This document shows, piece by piece, positions 51,751-62,219 of a stretch of 64,000 bases of DNA. The position numbers and the translations under genes are program-made. The stretch comes from Megamerina dolium. Lineage: Eukaryota; Arthropoda; Insecta; Diptera; Megamerinidae. Location: contig OY978527.1 in assembly GCA_963854835.1 (NCBI GenBank), forward strand, positions 27,917,529 through 27,981,528, given 5' to 3'. Numbering within the stretch: position 1 is the stretch's first letter; the number at the start of each line of letters is the position of its first letter. A model generated the notes under the pieces. It did no database searches. It had not been told where the DNA came from and was given only the letters and a program-made list of their open reading frames with translations.

Positions 51751-53054
51751 AAGGGTTATCCATTTTGCGGTTACAAAAGTAAATGTAAATAAAACACATA
51801 TAAAATATTTTTTATCATGATATTTCTTTTTTATTATAAAGTCTGAACGTTGACATTATGTGTGAATTACTACATCATTTAAATGACCACCACGCGAATT
51901 GTTGCAAGCATCGATTCTTTTGAGGTAATTTTCGACCACTTTTTGACACATATTGGGCGGTATCTCAGCCATAACGTGACTAATGTTGGATTTTAGGTGC
52001 TCAAGAGTTAAAGGTTTATCTGCATAAACACGGTCTTTCGCGTAGCTTCACAAAAAAAGTCAAGCGGTGTCAAATCGCATAATCTTGGTGGCCACTTGAT
52101 ATCGCCACGACGAGAAATTACGCGGCCAGAAAATTTCTCTTGCAATAAAGCCATATTTGCTCGAGTTGTGTGGCATGTGGCACCGTCTTGTTGAAACCAC
52201 ATATTCTCTAAGTCGTATTCTTCAATAGAAGGCAAAAAAAAGTCGGTTATCATATGACCATAACGCTCCGAATTGACGGTGACAGTCGTTCCATCGTCGT
52301 TTTCGAAGAAGTAAGGTCCAATCACACCTCCGGACTAAAGAGCGCACCAAGCAGTGACTTTTTGTGGATGTAGTGGCCTCTCTTCAATTACTTGAGGATT
52401 CTCAGAACCCCAAATACGACAATTTTGTTTGTTAACATACCCACCGAGTGAGAAATGTGCTTCGTCGCTGAAGAAAATTTTGTTCGAAAAATCGCCGTCC
52501 ACCGCCTGTTGTTCAAGCACCCATTCGACGTATCTACGACGTTTTGAATGGTCAGCTGGCTTCAGTTGTTGTGTGAGCTGTATTTTTTATGGATGTAGGT
52601 GTAGATCCAAATGCAAAATACGCCATAATGTGCCGTAAGACAGTCCTAATTCCTGAGAACGACGAGGAATCGACACATTCGGGTCTTCGGCAACACTTTC
52701 ACTTACAGCAGCGATATTTTCGGTGGTACGAGCGAAACGATGATGCACAGGCCTTACAATATCTGTAACCGATCCAGTCTCTTCATATTTCTTCACAATT
52801 TTGCCAATTGCTTGCGTAATTGGACGATTATGTAAACCATAGTCTCCTCTTAAAGCACGATATGTGGCTGTGGCAGAATCACCATTTTTGTAGTAGGTTT
52901 TAACAATTTTAATGCGTTGTGCGATAGTTAAGCGATCTATTTTCGCAAATGTCAGACTTTGAACTGAAAAAGAAAGAAATTGTTTTAACAACTTAGTTTG
53001 ACAGATGTCGAATTCTAGCCCTATACTTTTGAAACCGCGAAATGGATAACCCTT
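51751..53054 (-). mobile_element. Mariner element, nearly intact, with TIRs and TA TSD
   Basis: A 1304-bp element. The terminal inverted repeats begin AAGGGTTATCCATTTTGCGG at 51751 and, in reverse complement, AAGGGTTATCCATTTCGCGG ending at 53054. About 30 bp of each end match, and TA lies on both sides (51749-51750 and 53055-53056). It encodes one transposase on the minus strand. Overall size and TIR length are typical for mariner. Confidence 0.92.
51856..52991 (-). pseudogene. Mariner transposase, DD41D type, lightly damaged
   Basis: N-terminal helix-turn-helix region: LTIAQRIKIVKTYYKNG ... GLSYGTLWRIL. The catalytic blocks are IFFSDEAHFSLGG (first Asp), MWFQQDGATCHTT (second Asp) and DLTPLDFF (third Asp). 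Exactly 41 residues lie between the second and third Asp. That DD41D spacing is what I know from the rosa group first described in tephritid flies. There are three lesions: a stop near 52588 (expected Tyr), a stop at 52335-52337 (expected Trp), and a frameshift near 52050 after PLDFF. The C-terminus then continues in the shifted frame (RVYADKP-like, MCQKVVENYLKRI) to a stop at 51856. It cannot make full-length transposase as read. Confidence 0.88.
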
Positions 53055-53996
53055 TATATTGCATAGTTAATATTAAAGACCATAATGGGTCGAACATAAG
53101 TATTAAATTATTTGATTTATTAAAATAACCATTTACCGGGGGTAACCGTATAGATTTGGTCAAGAGCTAGATTCGACAACTGAAAAAAACCAGTATTTAA
53201 TTGGTCTTTAAAATAAAAATAAAAACATTTTTTATAAATTCTTCTTTATTCATCAACATAATCTCCTTCCAGTGCCTTTCTAACTTTTCGATGCATTGTT
53301 TTTAGAACGATTTATCTTTTGTCACAAAATACGCGTTTGTTTAAGCGATTACTTCTTCAGCCAAATCTTTTTCCCTAGAGCATTTTTGCAAATCTGCGAA
53401 CAGTCAGTGGTCACTGAGAGGGAGCCAAATCTGGCGAATATGATGGGTGCGGCAACAATTCGAAGTGTAATTCGTGAATTTTGGCCATTGTTTCGCCACG
53501 GAGAGTTGTCTTGATAAAAGAGCACTTTTTTCTATTGCATTTGAGGCCGTTTAATTGCGATTTCATTTTTCAATCGCTCCAATAACGCTATGTAATTTTC
53601 GGTATTCATGTTTCATAAAATACAGAGGCCAAAAACTTGCCTCTGAGCTCTGATTCACCGATTCGTTGTTGTTTTTGGCACCTAGTTGAAAATAAGTTTT
53701 TCATAGACAAATATCTATGAATGATGGTATCTTTCATCTTTAGGATGTCAGCTATCTCATGGCATTTTACTTTTCGATTTTCCAACACGATTTTAATGTG
53801 TTCTGCTGTAACAGCCTCATTTGAACGACCTGATGGTTCAGCGTCATTTGTTTTTTTTTTAACAAGCTTTTTTATTGAATCTTTCTAAAATTACTTAGAA
53901 ACTAACAATATGTAATCAAATCTTACAAACTAAATAAAATTATGTGATATTCCCAACGTTCCATCACAATTTGTTGAGTCACGAGGTATATCAATT

Positions 53997-56645
53997 TCAC
54001 AGCATATTCAGTGTGTCTTTTCTTTTTAATCGACGATGCCCCGTACTCAGCAACAATTGCCTAGCAAGGGGATTCGGATGACTGTGTAATTTTTGAATGT
54101 AGCTTCTGCAGGACATTGCAACTTCCTCAGAAATTGTGGATACATTTAAATCTCGATGGATGTTAACGTTCCTCATATACCAAGGCGCGTTTACAATAAT
54201 TCGCAGACACTTGGATTGTATTCGCTGCAATTTTTCGATATTTGAGGGAGATGCGGTGCCCCAAAACTGAATACCATAAGTCCAGATTGGCTTCAGGATT
54301 GCTTTATATAATAGCACTTTGTATTCGAGATTCAACTTTGATCTTTTGTGTAACAGCCACCATAACTGATTAATTTTAAGCTTGATCTGAGTTTTCTTTG
54401 CCTCTATGTGATTTTTCCAGGTCAGCCTTCTGTCGAGGTGAATACCCAAGTACTTTGTTGAGGAACATTGTGGAACTGATTGGCCATTAATTTTAAGTGG
54501 GGGACATGTATCTGGCCTTAGCGTGAAGGTTACATGTACGCTCTTTGATTCATTGACTTTTATACGCCATTTTGCTAGCCAGATTTCGAGAGAATCGATA
54601 TGAGTCTGCAGGAGTTTAGTAGCTTCAATGGGGTTAGAGCGAGAGCACAATATTGCCGTATCATCTGCAAAGGTCGATATAAATGTATGGTTATTGCTGG
54701 GCATATCTGTAGTGTATAAGAGATACAGTAAGGGGCCCAAAACGCTTCCTTGAGGAACGCCAGCGTGAATATCCAATGGATTTGTTGTGTAATCCTTGTG
54801 ATGTACCAGAAATTGTCTTTTCGTGAGGTAGCTACTAAGCAATGAGGAGACATTTGCAGGCAGTAATAGTTTGAGTTTGTAAATAAGGCCATCGTGCCAT
54901 ACTTTATCGAAAGCTTGAGTGATATCAAGAAAGACAGCTGAGCAATACTTTTTTTCTTCAAAAGTGTTCCTTATCAGAGTTACAATGCGGTGGACTTGTT
55001 CTATTGTGCCGTGCTGTTTTCTAAATCCAAACTGATGTTGAGGAATCAGTTGGTTGAGATTAATAAATGGAGTTATATTCATGACAAGTAGCTTTTCGAA
55101 TACTTTAGAAAGTAGAGGCAGGAGGCTGATAGGTCTGTACGATGCAACTTTTGTAGGGTCTTTTCCTGGTTTTGCTAACATAATAATTTTTGAAGTTTTC
55201 CAGCATTTGGGATAGTGTTTAATACGAAGGATAGCATTGAAAATGTGCATGAGATGAATTACTGAAGCCGGAGGTAGCTCTTTTATCATTTTACCGGTAA
55301 TTTTATCAGGACCAGGTGATTTTTTTGGGTTTAAATCTTTATAAATTGCTTTGAATATGTCCTTTTTTTTAATTTTGAGCGTTATTGAGCAAGGTTGAGA
55401 AGTTAATATTGGTAATGAGGACTGTGAAGAGGGTGGATTGGGTGTAAACACACTTTTTAGGTGGTTTGCAAAAGCCAAACCCTTCTCACAGTTGCTTCTA
55501 GCCCAATTACCGTCACTCAAACGGATGGGGGAATCAGTGAGAATTGGCCGATTTGATTTTTTTGCTGATTTCCACAAAGAGTAGTCTGACGCTTCACCAG
55601 GTGTTAATTTCGCTATGTGCTCTTCTAACTCTTTGTTGTTTTTATTTTTTAAGGCTTGCTTTAACTTTCGAGTGCAGTGCTGTAGCTGTGTTTTCAGATT
55701 CGGTGATCTGAATTCTTGCCATTGTCTTCGGAGTCTTCTTTTCTGTCTTACTAGCAATTCAATATCGGCTGGTGTGTATGGGCTATAGTTTGATTGCTTG
55801 CATACCTTTGTGCAGGTGGCTGAGCTGAGAGCTAATGAGAGCAGCTGGTTGAATTTTTCGAGTGCTGAGTCTACATCGTGTCCATTTCTTAATACAGTAC
55901 TCAGAGGAAGATGGGAATTTATATATTTCTTGAATTTTAACCAGTCTATTTTCTTTCTAACGCAATTGCTTTGGGTGCTTGGTGATTTTATAGATATTAC
56001 CGTGGGTGAGTGGTCAGATGATAGATCATAATTACACTCTGTGGAGATATTTTCCATCTGCAAACCTTTGGCGACTCCAAAGTCTATGAGATCGGGTATT
56101 TTCCACTTGTCCGTCGGCCAATATGTCGGTTGACCATTTGAAATAACATCGTAGCCGTGGTTAGTGATGATTGAACATAGTCTTTTGCCTTTTGGAGTTA
56201 TTAATCGGGAGCCCCAGTGAGTGTGTTTGGCGTTGAAATCGCCAGCAACCAAGAATTTGCTACCAAGAGTTGAGAAAAATTCTTTATATTGCTGTTCGGT
56301 AATACTGTATCTTGGGGGACAGTATATCGCAGATATTACTAGCTTAGAGATGTATTCTTCCAGACATATAGATGTTGCTTGCAAGTAGACGCTACTAAAA
56401 TCTTCAAGAACATGATGTTTTATTCTGCTTTTTATCAATATGGCAGTTCCTCCGCGTGCCTTACCATGCGGATGATTTGTGGTGTACAGTTTGTAATATG
56501 GTATTTGGTAGCAATTTTTGTCAGTGAAATGGGTCTCAGATATCATCATTATGTCGATTTGGCTGGATTCAAGGAATTGAATTAGCTCCAAACGGTGCTG
56601 ACTTAAGCCGTTGGCGTTCCAGTGGCATATCTTGAGACAACTCAT
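53997..56645 (-). CDS. LINE ORF2: endonuclease and reverse transcriptase
   Basis: An 882-codon protein for target-primed reverse transcription. The endonuclease (about residues 1-225) shows ICHWNANGLSQHR, MISETHF, FLVAGDFNAKHTHWG and SSDHSPTV. The RT has KPGKDPTKVASYRPISLLPL, AVFLDITQAFDKVWHDG (motif A, about residue 571), AGVPQGSVLGPLLYLLY (motif B, about 628) and TFADDTAIL (motif C, about 659), then a thumb and C-terminal region. There is no RNase H, consistent with the jockey clade. The start ATG overlaps the ORF1 stop in ATGA (56645-56642), so ORF2 is probably translated by termination-reinitiation. No internal stop is present and all catalytic residues are kept, so activity is plausible though untested. 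Confidence 0.92.
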   Translation of the reverse strand: MSCLKICHWNANGLSQHRLELIQFLESSQIDIMMISETHFTDKNCYQIPYYKLYTTNHPHGKARGGTAILIKSRIKHHVLEDFSSVYLQATSICLEEYISKLVISAIYCPPRYSITEQQYKEFFSTLGSKFLVAGDFNAKHTHWGSRLITPKGKRLCSIITNHGYDVISNGQPTYWPTDKWKIPDLIDFGVAKGLQMENISTECNYDLSSDHSPTVISIKSPSTQSNCVRKKIDWLKFKKYINSHLPLSTVLRNGHDVDSALEKFNQLLSLALSSATCTKVCKQSNYSPYTPADIELLVRQKRRLRRQWQEFRSPNLKTQLQHCTRKLKQALKNKNNKELEEHIAKLTPGEASDYSLWKSAKKSNRPILTDSPIRLSDGNWARSNCEKGLAFANHLKSVFTPNPPSSQSSLPILTSQPCSITLKIKKKDIFKAIYKDLNPKKSPGPDKITGKMIKELPPASVIHLMHIFNAILRIKHYPKCWKTSKIIMLAKPGKDPTKVASYRPISLLPLLSKVFEKLLVMNITPFINLNQLIPQHQFGFRKQHGTIEQVHRIVTLIRNTFEEKKYCSAVFLDITQAFDKVWHDGLIYKLKLLLPANVSSLLSSYLTKRQFLVHHKDYTTNPLDIHAGVPQGSVLGPLLYLLYTTDMPSNNHTFISTFADDTAILCSRSNPIEATKLLQTHIDSLEIWLAKWRIKVNESKSVHVTFTLRPDTCPPLKINGQSVPQCSSTKYLGIHLDRRLTWKNHIEAKKTQIKLKINQLWWLLHKRSKLNLEYKVLLYKAILKPIWTYGIQFWGTASPSNIEKLQRIQSKCLRIIVNAPWYMRNVNIHRDLNVSTISEEVAMSCRSYIQKLHSHPNPLARQLLLSTGHRRLKRKDTLNML

Positions 56646-58264
56646 GGTCTGGATAGCAATGTTTGGAGTAACATCGATTGATTTTTCATCATTTCTTGCA
56701 TCATTGTTTGCATTGAGTTCATGAATTGGTTCATATTCTGAATCAATGTTTGAAGCAAATGTTCAAGGGTACTTGGCTGTTGGGTGGGCAGTGAGTGTTT
56801 CTGCTCATTATTTACATTGCTTTGTTGGTGTGGGTTTTGTTTTAACACGCTAGCGTATGAATTGGTTTGATTCTTGTTTGGGATTGCAGAGAAGAATTGT
56901 GTTGCATCAATATTTTGTCTCTTACTTGAGTTGGCTATCTGAGTTTGCTCAACTGGTTTTAGAGGTTGATTGCTAGCGGAGAAATTTAGCTTTAGGGTTG
57001 TATATACTGGGCAACCTCTATAATTTGCGGTGTGATTACCTCCACAATTGCTGCATTTTTTCATGCTAGCATCGCCTTTAGATTTTGGGCATATGTTTGA
57101 TTTATGGAGATCTCCACAAATCACACAAACAGCTGGCAGGGTACAATATGTCTTAGTATGTCCATATTCTTGGCAGTTACTGCACTGAGGAGGTCCAGTT
57201 CTCTTATGGGGTTCTTCGATTGTGATTTTGCGATGCAATAAATATCGAATTTTATATATGGGGTGTACTTCACCTTTTTTCAGGGGTTTTGTTTCAGGCT
57301 GAAGCTCAATACGATATAACGGTTGAGGTGTATTGCTCTTGTTGAGAATGTTGAATACTGTTTTGGCTTGAAACCCTTCTTCCTGAAGGGCAAGTTTGAT
57401 TTCGTTAATGTCAACGTTGGGTTCGACGCCTTTGAGTACAACGATTAAGCCCTTACTACTTTTTAGCTGATATGTGTAGTAATTCTTTTTTACAGCATCA
57501 AATTCCGCAATTACTTTGCGATAATGAGTTTCGCTGTAGATTTGCACTTTCGTTTCCTCAATTTGGCCTTTGCGAATAGGAACAACGTGGAAATTCTTTG
57601 GTCCTATAAGACTTGTAATTCTAGAAATCAACTTATCTGAGTTGCGTTCTCTTAAGAAAATGGGTGGGGGTTTGAAATTTTTCTTGGAGATAATATTTTC
57701 GTCACTTTCATCACCTGAAAGCAAAGCGTATCTATTTTCCGAACTAATAGGGGCAGTGTTCTGCTTTTGAATTTTTGTTGAATTCATTTGTTTTGAATTT
57801 TGTGGACTTCTTTTTCGCTTTACTACAGTAATGTAGCGATCAATTCCAGTTTGAACAGCAACTGGTTCTTTATTAGTCATCGCACTAGTTGCTTTAACTA
57901 CTGGGTCATGCACTTCAGTAGAAAAGCCGTTATTTGTTTGCTTTGATGTTGTAGCTGTTGGTGTTACAGCAGGAGAAGCGCATTGTACACTCCACGGTAT
58001 AGAGGGAGATAGTATATCACGAGAGAACAAACTATTTTTTTTGACTGTATTTATTGTTGTTGCAAATTTTGATGTAGTGTTAGAGTGAGGAATATGTACA
58101 GGCAAAAGATTAACACTGTTACTTTCACTTGTGCAGTGTGTATCAACTGTTTTTTTTGATAATGCACTAATCGGGGGGGTTTGCGCGGGTGATTGCAAAT
58201 TATTGTTTACACACACATTAACAGGCGATTGCCGTTGCCGGGGAGGAGAGCGCTGAACACTCAT
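56642..58264 (-). CDS. LINE ORF1: gag-like nucleic-acid-binding protein
   Basis: A 540-codon protein. The N-terminal 200 residues are Ser/Thr/Pro/Asn-rich and probably disordered. Residues about 270-355 look like the PRE_C2HC domain that precedes gag knuckles in jockey-type elements (GLIVVLKGVEPN..., YKIRYLLHRKITIEEPHKR). Three zinc knuckles follow: CSNCQEYGHTKTYC (about 359), CVICGDLHKSNIC (about 376) and CSNCGGNHTANYRGC (about 402). The C-terminus is Gln/Asn-rich with a Met-rich end. The likely role is binding the element RNA in a ribonucleoprotein. It ends in the ATGA overlap with ORF2. Confidence 0.9.
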   Translation of the reverse strand: MSVQRSPPRQRQSPVNVCVNNNLQSPAQTPPISALSKKTVDTHCTSESNSVNLLPVHIPHSNTTSKFATTINTVKKNSLFSRDILSPSIPWSVQCASPAVTPTATTSKQTNNGFSTEVHDPVVKATSAMTNKEPVAVQTGIDRYITVVKRKRSPQNSKQMNSTKIQKQNTAPISSENRYALLSGDESDENIISKKNFKPPPIFLRERNSDKLISRITSLIGPKNFHVVPIRKGQIEETKVQIYSETHYRKVIAEFDAVKKNYYTYQLKSSKGLIVVLKGVEPNVDINEIKLALQEEGFQAKTVFNILNKSNTPQPLYRIELQPETKPLKKGEVHPIYKIRYLLHRKITIEEPHKRTGPPQCSNCQEYGHTKTYCTLPAVCVICGDLHKSNICPKSKGDASMKKCSNCGGNHTANYRGCPVYTTLKLNFSASNQPLKPVEQTQIANSSKRQNIDATQFFSAIPNKNQTNSYASVLKQNPHQQSNVNNEQKHSLPTQQPSTLEHLLQTLIQNMNQFMNSMQTMMQEMMKNQSMLLQTLLSRP

Positions 58265-58469
58265 ATTATAAACAAATTGTTTGCAAACGATATTATTTTA
58301 TTTTTTTTTTTCTAAAAAAAAAAAAAAAAAAAAAAACAAATCACCGAAATAACTCCTTGAGTTTCTTAGCGTCTTTTCGCAAAATATTAAAATTTTTTTT
58401 TTTTTTATACCGAAAACAATAACTTTTCCGACTCTATCAAACACGTCCACTCTTATTGGTGACTTTCAC
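58265..58469 (-). promoter_or_regulatory. LINE 5' UTR with candidate internal promoter
   Basis: About 205 bp upstream of ORF1. GGACGTG (58442-58448) lies 22-28 bases in from the element's 5' end and resembles the downstream promoter element used by jockey-type LINEs. The fit to the usual +28 position depends on where the target duplication is cut. A-rich and T-rich runs at 58294-58340 lie between the promoter candidate and the ATG. This is inference from family behaviour. Confidence 0.4.
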
Positions 58470-58631
58470 GCGTCATTTGTGTCTGTACGATCACGTTTGA
58501 AATCAGCAAACCACCAATAAATTGTTGTTTTGGATGAGATAGAATGCGGATAAAATTTTCCTAGCCATTGCTGAGCTTGAACGGTGTTTTTACAATTAAA
58601 AAGCAATGTTTAATCAACACACGAAATTAAA

Positions 58632-58766
58632 GGTCCGTTCGCGTACTTTACTAGTAAAATTTCTCTATCAACACGACTCAAGAGCATAAGAAAAATCTCC
58701 TTTAAAAATGAGAACAACGTGAAAAAGTACACGAACGGAAAATTTGTAAGATTTACTAGTAATTTC
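58632..58766. repeat. Short inverted repeat, possible MITE remnant
   Basis: TCCGTTCGCGTAC (58634-58646) and GTACACGAACGGA (about 58726-58738) are near-perfect inverted repeats. TTTACTAGTAA occurs next to both, and similar TTACTAGTA words recur at 58830-58860. It may be an element that landed just upstream of the mariner N-terminus. No target duplication was established. Confidence 0.4.
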
Positions 58767-58983
58767 CAAACTCCGTCAGTTCTGTCACTTGCCAGTAAGA
58801 ACAGCTGTTTGTTCTTTGTTACGAATTCTTACTAGTAGCAATATTACCAGTAAAAATTTGCAAGAATTCTCACAGAGAGGAATTAATTTGCTCTCTCAAT
58901 TTCCCCTCTTTTACTGGTTTTTGGCATATACGAACACATTTCCAGTAGAAATAGAAAAATTTATAATAATTTGTAAAAACTAT

Positions 58984-59157
58984 AACTCTGTGACAAAGCT
59001 CAGAAAAAGTGATGTCACAAGTGTTCTGCCGTTCGGAACCGGCTAAAATAAGTAGGTCCATTCTAATACTGTCGAAAATTTAAGACGCACAACAGTAATG
59101 GAAGAGAAGCTCGGCCAATGAGCCCTTTGGGGCTTTAAGTGCCACATATTTATATTT
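58984..59157 (+). repeat. SINE fragment, 3' module
   Basis: Starts AACTCTGTGACAAAGCTC and runs to the normal SINE 3' end GGGGCTTTAAGTGCCACATATTTA. The tRNA-like head and first half are absent. The break lies at the same AACTCTGTGA word where the fragment at 5889-6081 ends. Confidence 0.88.
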
Positions 59158-59165
59158 TTTTTTAT

Positions 59166-60129
59166 TTATTATCGTCTGCAGGTTGGTATTATCCAAAAAT
59201 AATATGGCATTTGTACACGCTGACAACTTGGTGAACTGCCAGTTTACGACCCGTTTTAAGAACTGCATTAATTTTCGTCGTTACACGTTGCTTTTAAGGG
59301 TGTTTAAATTTTCTGTAAAATGTAACGCAATTTAGAAAGTGAAGGTTGAAAGTAGGATGGCGCTTCTCAATCGGTAAATGTTCGCGATATAAATCACTAG
59401 ACAACTGATAAGGATTTTTTATATGAGTTTTTAATGAAGCACGGAATGGGATGCTGGACAAAAGCACAATTAGGCACTGTAACGACCAGAAAAATGCATG
59501 GCAAACGATTGAAAATGAATTAGATGCATCACCGATTTCCAAGGTAAACAATATTCGTCCATCATTCTTCCATATTCTAATTCGTTTTTGTTATTTTCTT
59601 TCGCTTGTATAGACATTCGGCCAAATAATCTAATTACTAAATATTAAAACATCAAAGCTAGTCTCTGGTATCTGGTGGCGGTAAACCACCACCAAATAAT
59701 GATGAACAACTAAGTAGAAAGCCTTGCCGTAAATTTCGACTATGAGAACAATGTTCACTTCGCCGCACCAGATACTGTGTCCGCTTTCGAAGCGCATAAC
59801 AACAACAGCGAAGTCAATTACGACGAAGCAGTGCTTGGTCGGAGGAGTTGGAAGTGCGAGTGCGAGCTAATTGCAAAAGCGGCGTTCTATTTAAATGAGA
59901 AAAAGCGAAAAGAATGATGCATAAAAAGTTTTTAAAAGAGCACCGCTTACGCGTCAAATTGCTAAATGCGCAAAACGAAGATAAAAACACAAACTATCAC
60001 ACTCAGGCAGTCCATCTTGCTCCACCTCCTGTACTCATTTGCCGTTCATCAAAAATTGATATAATTCCTTTATTTGGTGTTGAAATATTCTTTTATTGCA
60101 TCAAATAAAAAATGTTGTTTCCCTTGCCA
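59166..60129. other. Stretch flanking the Harbinger relic
   Basis: 59.7-59.9 kb is less AT-rich and could be part of the same decayed element, but I cannot read a protein in it with confidence. The ORF at 59914-60108 has no family features. Confidence 0.4.
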
Positions 60130-60590
60130 TTCTTTCGCCAAAGTATGGTCGAGTCTAATCTAGTGCCACCCATTAACAAGCGATGCAAATATTCTCTCGT
60201 TAGTCGTTCTTTCGCTTTGTTCCGCGCACAACGCAATATTGTGTAACACAGCTCATGCTACGATAACTTTTCATATTTCCATCGACAGTGCTGCCCAAGG
60301 TCACTACATGATCACCACATAACATTAGTAATACTTATGTGGCTGGTGTTGTAGAGTTGCTCCTCTGGCATTTGTGCGTTCTGATATGGTGTCATCATAT
60401 ATTTAGTGTTCCAATAGCCGCCATCTGCAGCAAGCAAATAATTGCCAAATTTGTGATTCTCCAATCACCGGTACAATAGCGAAATTCTAGAAATCGTGGC
60501 ATCATGAGTTGAACTTTACCACCGGGCGAGAATATTTGTAATTGTAGCTTTCGCGTCGACGACCGTTTACATGGTGATAGAAAACCAGCT
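60130..60590 (-). pseudogene. PIF/Harbinger transposase relic
   Basis: In shifting frames the minus strand reads NILARW-SSTHDATIF (around the first catalytic Asp region of Harbinger nucleases), then LLAADGGYWNTKYMMTPYQN-like sequence, then EEQLYNTSHISITNV, then AVLHNIALCAEQ. That order and spacing match the DDE region of HARB1-type transposases. Several stops and indels make it non-functional. The N-terminus and any companion Myb-like ORF were not found. Confidence 0.72.
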
Positions 60591-60734
60591 TTATCAAATA
60601 AAAGACAAAAAAGTTAAAATTGATGAATGTGAAAAATAAATGCTTTGTATTTGGTGGGACTAGCTCGGTGTTGTTTATTATGAGCTGCTAAAACCGAATG
60701 AAAGTCCTACCCCGATTGCTTTCCTTCCAATTAC

Positions 60735-60850
60735 CTTCAAACATGTCGACTTCTTCCGAATCGGAATCCGTATGCTACTGGAAAGATGGGAAAGAGTTAT
60801 AGCTAACGTTGGACAATACTTTAAGTATTGTATAAATTGTATTTGCTGCT
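60735..60850 (+). pseudogene. Mariner transposase C-terminal fragment
   Basis: The plus strand reads HVDFFRIGIRMLLERWERVIANVGQYFKYCI, the C-terminal block of a mellifera-type mariner (compare HVDFFRRGFRMLPER at 33.6 kb). It is open over about 35 codons. The rest of the protein is missing. Confidence 0.75.
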
Positions 60851-62219
60851 TCAAACAGAAAAAAAACTCCCTCAAAACTAAATCATTATATTGACAACAA
60901 ATAAGAGGATGGAACACCATTTTCTGTATTAACATTGAATGACGGAATGAAACGTATTATTTTTGTGCTTTTTATTTTTTTTACAATACGCTTTAATATT
61001 GTTTAAGTACATAGTAAGTATATTGGAATTAGAATTGCACAATATGTGTTATCTCAAATGCTTTTTATTCTAATACAATATATGACATGAAAACTATGTA
61101 CTTATGGCTACGTGCGAATAACATGCATGAAGCATGCATAGAGTAAACAGAGAATAAGCAACCATTTTACAAAGATGCTTACACGTGTGTAAATAATTCT
61201 TTACACTTTCTTGATACATATGATTTTCTTTACATTTATATTATCCCTTTTATATTTGTTTGTTATTACAATTTTATCCTTTTCACCTTAAGAATGAATA
61301 CGAGTATGTATCGCAAACATGAAAGTAAAATATACTAGAATACTCCTCCTTCTACATTATGAACAAATAGATATGTAGTGAAGTGTGCATAAAATTGATG
61401 AAGAAGAAGTAAAAAAAAATAAAGAAATTACTATGTAAATACAAGCACATTCATATGTATTTATGTGTAAGTATATTAGCGGTGTTCACTATTTTGTTCA
61501 TATGGTGTTGCAAATATTTGCTTTCAATGCCAACGACTTATTTATAGTATATATAGAATTGCAAATATATTCCAAATGTATTGCTTCACATGTATATATT
61601 TTGTCCTTTTGCAATAATATTTCGCATATACGCGTTTGCAAGAGCACATGCAATGGATCGTGAATTCCGCCATTATATAAATAATGTAGATTAAGAAAAA
61701 TATTCATTCGTACAAAATGCAATACTATTTTGAAATTTTGAATAGGGGATGGTATAGTTAAATTCATATCTAATATACTTACCTATCTTTAACTATATAC
61801 GAGTACAAACTTATTTGCATCTTTTATGAAGATTGCATGATCGGTAATGCATTTTGCAATATTTACATTTAATACGTGCGCTTCCTACATGCGAATAAAT
61901 ATTGTACTATTATAGCGTTTTGATACACATTGTAGACGTCACTTACTTACGTAGTCGTAATTAGAATACTTTAAATCAAATGCTTTTCATTTCATATATT
62001 CTTATGCTAATGCTTTTAATTTTATCGCAATATAGCATTTCACAATACGTTTTATGTTTATGAATAAACAATTAATAGATAAGCATCGTTAAATAAAACA
62101 TAAAGATTCATGCATCTATATTACATTTGAGATGCCGTGACGCATATTACATAAATTTCGCTGTCAGTCAATTACGTTTACTACTTATTTACTTAATTAT
62201 GTGACCATTACAGCCGAAA
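60851..62219. other. AT-rich non-coding stretch
   Basis: No gene or repeat family was recognised. Confidence 0.5.

Larger units (their letters stand above)
53852..58469 (-). mobile_element. Jockey-type LINE, full-length, both ORFs open
   Basis: A 4.6-kb non-LTR retrotransposon flanked by GCGTCATTTGT, an 11-bp target duplication at 53841-53851 and 58470-58480. On the minus strand the order is a 5' UTR of about 205 bp, ORF1 (540 codons), ORF2 (882 codons), a 3' UTR of about 120 bp with AATAAA-like sequence, and a short A-rich tail. Both ORFs are uninterrupted. It entered a mariner transposase, and deleting it rejoins that frame. This is the most complete element in the window and the reference for the copies at 3.6 and 33.7 kb. 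Confidence 0.93.
53160..58645 (-). mobile_element. Irritans-like mariner relic split by a LINE
   Basis: The minus-strand N-terminus lies at 58481-58640: FRVLIKHCFL, then a one-base slip, then NTVQAQQWLGKFYP and WWFADFKRDRTDTND. The frame continues without loss across the LINE at 53841 as AEPSGRSNEAVTAEHIKIV and LENRKVKCHEIADI. An internal deletion joins QKQQRI to GKFLASVFYE, removing the first catalytic Asp block. The rest (YIALLERLKNEI, VLFYQDNSP, LLPHPSYSPDLAPS) survives in broken frames to about 53230. It is long dead. Confidence 0.85.
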
